A stretch of 7,217 nucleotides of DNA from UBA7396 sp964404065 (lineage in GTDB: Bacteria > Patescibacteriota > Gracilibacteria > BD1-5 > UBA6164). Positions 4,992 to 7,217 of this stretch are shown here, piece by piece; within the stretch, counting starts at the first letter, position 1; the number at the start of each line of letters is the position of its first letter. Location: positions 1 through 7,217 of the forward strand of contig CAYOIP010000054.1 in assembly GCA_964404065.1 (NCBI GenBank), in the 5' to 3' direction. The notes below the pieces were generated by a model, which searched no databases, was not told the DNA's origin, and saw nothing but the letters and a program-made list of their open reading frames with translations. Both the position numbers and the translations under genes were made by a program.

Positions 4992-7217
4992 ATGGAAAAA
5001 CTAGTATCTGAAATATTTGAAAAATTAAATGAAGAAATAGTGAAATATAATCCTTATTATGATAAAAAACTTATTAATAAGGCTTTTTTATATGCTTATG
5101 ATGCCCATAAAAATCAATATAGAAAATCAAAAGAATTGTATATAACTCATCCATTAAAGGTTGCTTTAAGTCTTGCGAAGCTTGAAGCAGATGATATTTC
5201 AATTATCTGTGCGCTACTTCATGATGTTTTGGATAACAAAGATTTTTCACTTAATGATATAGAAAAAATTTTTTGAAAAGAAGTTGCTTTTATTATAAAC
5301 TGAGTAAATAAACTTTGAGATTTGTATTATACTATTGATATGAATAAAAAAGATATAGAAAATCTTAAACAATCTCTAGTTTCAGTCTGAGAAGATATAA
5401 GAATATTTTTAGTAAAAATTGCTGATAGATTTCATAATTTACAAACTCTAGAGTTTTTACCAAAACAAAAAAGATATAGAATAGCAAGAGAAACTGAGGA
5501 AATTTATCTACCAATTGTAAATTTTTTATCTATTTGAGAATTTTTAACTCAAATGCAAGATTTGTGTTTCAAATATACTTGTGAAAAAGAATACAAAGAA
5601 CTTGATAAAATATTTTGAAAAAAATACGATTATTATAAACAAAAAATTATTAAAGCTCATAATGAAATAGAAAAAGAATTCAACAAAGCTTGAGTAAAAG
5701 TAGTTGCAATTGAATGAAGAGTAAAGAGCCTTTATTCAATTTATAAAAAAATGAAACTTAAAAATATTGATATAAATGATATTTATGATGTTTTAGCTTT
5801 AAGAATTATTACAAAAAATGTTAAAGATGCTTATTTAGCTTTATGAATTATTCATAGTTTATTTAATGTAAAAAATGATAGATTTAAAGATTATATCTCG
5901 TCTCCTAAAGAAAATGGTTACCAATCAATTCATACTACAGTTTTTGATGAAAATTGAGAGTTTTTAGAATTTCAAATCCAAACTGCAGATATGATGAAAT
6001 TAAACCGTTCAGGTTTAGCAGCACATTTTATCTACAAATGATTTTGAGTAGAATATAAAAGTTTGCCACAGTGGATGAAATGAATTTTAAATGTTCAAAA
6101 GAAAACTATAGATTCAAAATGATTTTTTGAGAAATTAAAACAAGAAGTAATAATAAGTGAAATAAAATGTTTTGATTCAAATGGAAATTTTATTTTGTTG
6201 CCAAAAGAATCAGTTTTGATAGATTATGCCTTTAATTATAATTACGAGTATTGAAAATATTTTTCTGGGGCTTTTGTAAATTGAATTTGGACTTCAGATC
6301 CTTTTTTTGCTTTAAAAAATGGAGATTTTATTAGACTTCAAAAATCAAATGATGTTTATATGAATTATAAAATTGAGAATTTCTTTTTTATAAAAACAAA
6401 AATTGCAAGAGATGCTTTAAAAGAATTATTTAAAAAATATTCCACTATTAAACTATATGAATTATGAAAATATATGCTTGATAATGCACTAGAAACTTAT
6501 TGATATAGACATTTTAAAACTCACTCTTGAAAAATAAAAAAATCAGTTATAAAAAATTTTTGATTAATAGATGAAAATCAATTTTATTTATTTATCGCTA
6601 TTTGAAGCATAGAAATAGATAATGTCATTCAAAAGATAACTTGATTTTATAATAAAACAGAATTTAATAAAGCAGTTTCTCTAAAAATTAAAACAAAAAC
6701 TAGAGATTTTGTTACTATAAATAATATTACAAAAGTTTTTTATGATTTAGATATTGATATAAAAAAATTATCATATAAAGAATCAAAAAATTGTATGATG
6801 TTAAGTTTTGATATTGATTCAAATCAAAGTTTAAATGAACTTTTAAAAGAACTTCAGAGAGTTCCAAATGTTGCAAATATTTTTAGAGTTTTTCCTTTAA
6901 GATTAAAAATTTATTATACAATTTATTTTTTGAGTGTTTTTTTAATATCTGGAATAATCTTTATAATAAATTTACTTGATTTATCAAAATACCAAAAAAA
7001 TATTTTTTTAGAAATTGTTTTGTTTTGAAGTAGTTTTTTGATGTTATTTATAGTTTTTTTCTTGAAATATGTAGTAAAAACTATTTTACCAGATGTTTTA
7101 AAATATAAAAGATTTTGGTTATCACTTTTCTTTTTAAATACATTTATATTTTTTATAATTTTTTGGGAAATACTTTATTTATGATTTAGTATAAATTTTG
7201 TTTTATATTTCTTATTT
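4992..7217 (+). CDS. rel: RelA/SpoT homologue ((p)ppGpp synthetase/hydrolase) with a membrane-segment C-terminus; 3' end outside the window
   Basis: Enzymes of this family make and degrade the alarmone (p)ppGpp. The window holds 742 codons with no stop. The HD hydrolase domain (about 1-190) keeps R44, H53, H77, D78 and D145, but the conserved Glu-Asp after HDVV is Asp-Asn (HDVLDN, 77-82). The synthetase domain (about 215-350) has GRVKSLYSIYKKM (242-254), D266, RFKD (297-300, the RXKD form of bifunctional enzymes), NGYQSIHTT (308-316) and E326. The usual QIRT is QIQT (328-331). A TGS domain spans about 389-452 (KNGDFIRL near 442), then a helical region with AIGS. The ACT domain (about 561-634) follows after only a short linker, so the zinc-finger/coiled-coil region is missing. 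After residue 639 three or more hydrophobic segments appear (about 640-662, 671-691, 708-731), unlike ordinary Rel. A terminator hairpin abuts ATG 4992, and there is no Shine-Dalgarno sequence. About 24 glycines are TGA. Family certain; activity balance and membrane location inferred. Confidence 0.93.

Noticed and set aside
4992..5276. A short 94-residue HD-domain protein ending at TGA 5277.
   Set aside because: The TGA is a glycine codon at a conserved position (FGKEVA), and the homology to RelA/SpoT continues without a break for more than 500 further residues.
6795..7028. A separate small membrane protein starting at ATG 6795.
   Set aside because: It is in the same frame as the Rel protein and begins inside the ACT domain; it is an internal Met bounded by a TGA glycine codon.
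113..7217. A degraded, pseudogene-rich region full of premature stops.
   Set aside because: All the apparent internal stops are TGA. TAA and TAG occur only at gene ends, and conserved motifs are intact, so recoding explains the pattern.
1..7217. CRISPR array, tRNA or rRNA genes, insertion sequences.
   Set aside because: No regularly spaced repeats, no cloverleaf-like segment and no transposase reading frame were seen on either strand.

Overview
The window is a very AT-rich stretch of a bacterial genome that uses TGA as a glycine codon. None of the genes can be read with the standard code. With TGA read as Gly they become continuous, recognisable proteins, and the TGA codons fall on invariant glycines: both glycines of the Walker A core of the Mur ligase, and the glycines of the FGKEVAFIINGVNKLG stretch of the RelA/SpoT homologue. 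All six stops present are TAA or TAG. This is genetic code 25, which points to a Candidate Phyla Radiation bacterium of the Absconditabacteria (SR1) or Gracilibacteria (BD1-5/GN02) group. I found no in-frame CGA or CGG codon, and none of the seven genes has a Shine-Dalgarno sequence.

Layout. On the minus strand, reading leftward from about 2.3 kb, there is a PriA-like protein (1320-2315) that holds only the zinc-binding, helicase lobe 2 and C-terminal parts. It is followed by a complete DNA polymerase III sliding clamp, dnaN (113-1231), which ends at an intrinsic terminator (57-92). A 120-bp divergent promoter region (2316-2435) separates these replication genes from the plus-strand genes. 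On the plus strand come two small unrecognised proteins in the same frame, 3 bp apart (2436-2795 and 2799-3140), closed by a terminator. Next is a REP-like 29-bp palindrome (3194-3222), then a Mur ligase of MurF type without the usual N-terminal substrate domain (3244-4587). A consensus sigma70-type promoter (TTGACA-17-TATAAT) then drives an 84-residue unrecognised protein (4660-4914), followed by a strong hairpin terminator. The U-tract of that hairpin abuts the ATG of a long RelA/SpoT homologue (4992 to the window edge).

Functions. The named genes cover replication (DnaN, PriA-like), peptidoglycan precursor synthesis (MurF-like) and the (p)ppGpp stringent response (Rel). They look like a housekeeping neighbourhood of a reduced genome rather than a mobile or defence island. 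The unusual content lies in gene architecture: a PriA cut at a domain boundary, a Mur ligase lacking domain 1, and a Rel protein with an altered hydrolase motif, no zinc-finger region and a hydrophobic multi-helix C-terminus. Three small proteins that I cannot assign are the best candidates for undescribed biology. No tRNA, rRNA, CRISPR array or transposase gene was seen, and no gene-free stretch exceeds 300 bases.
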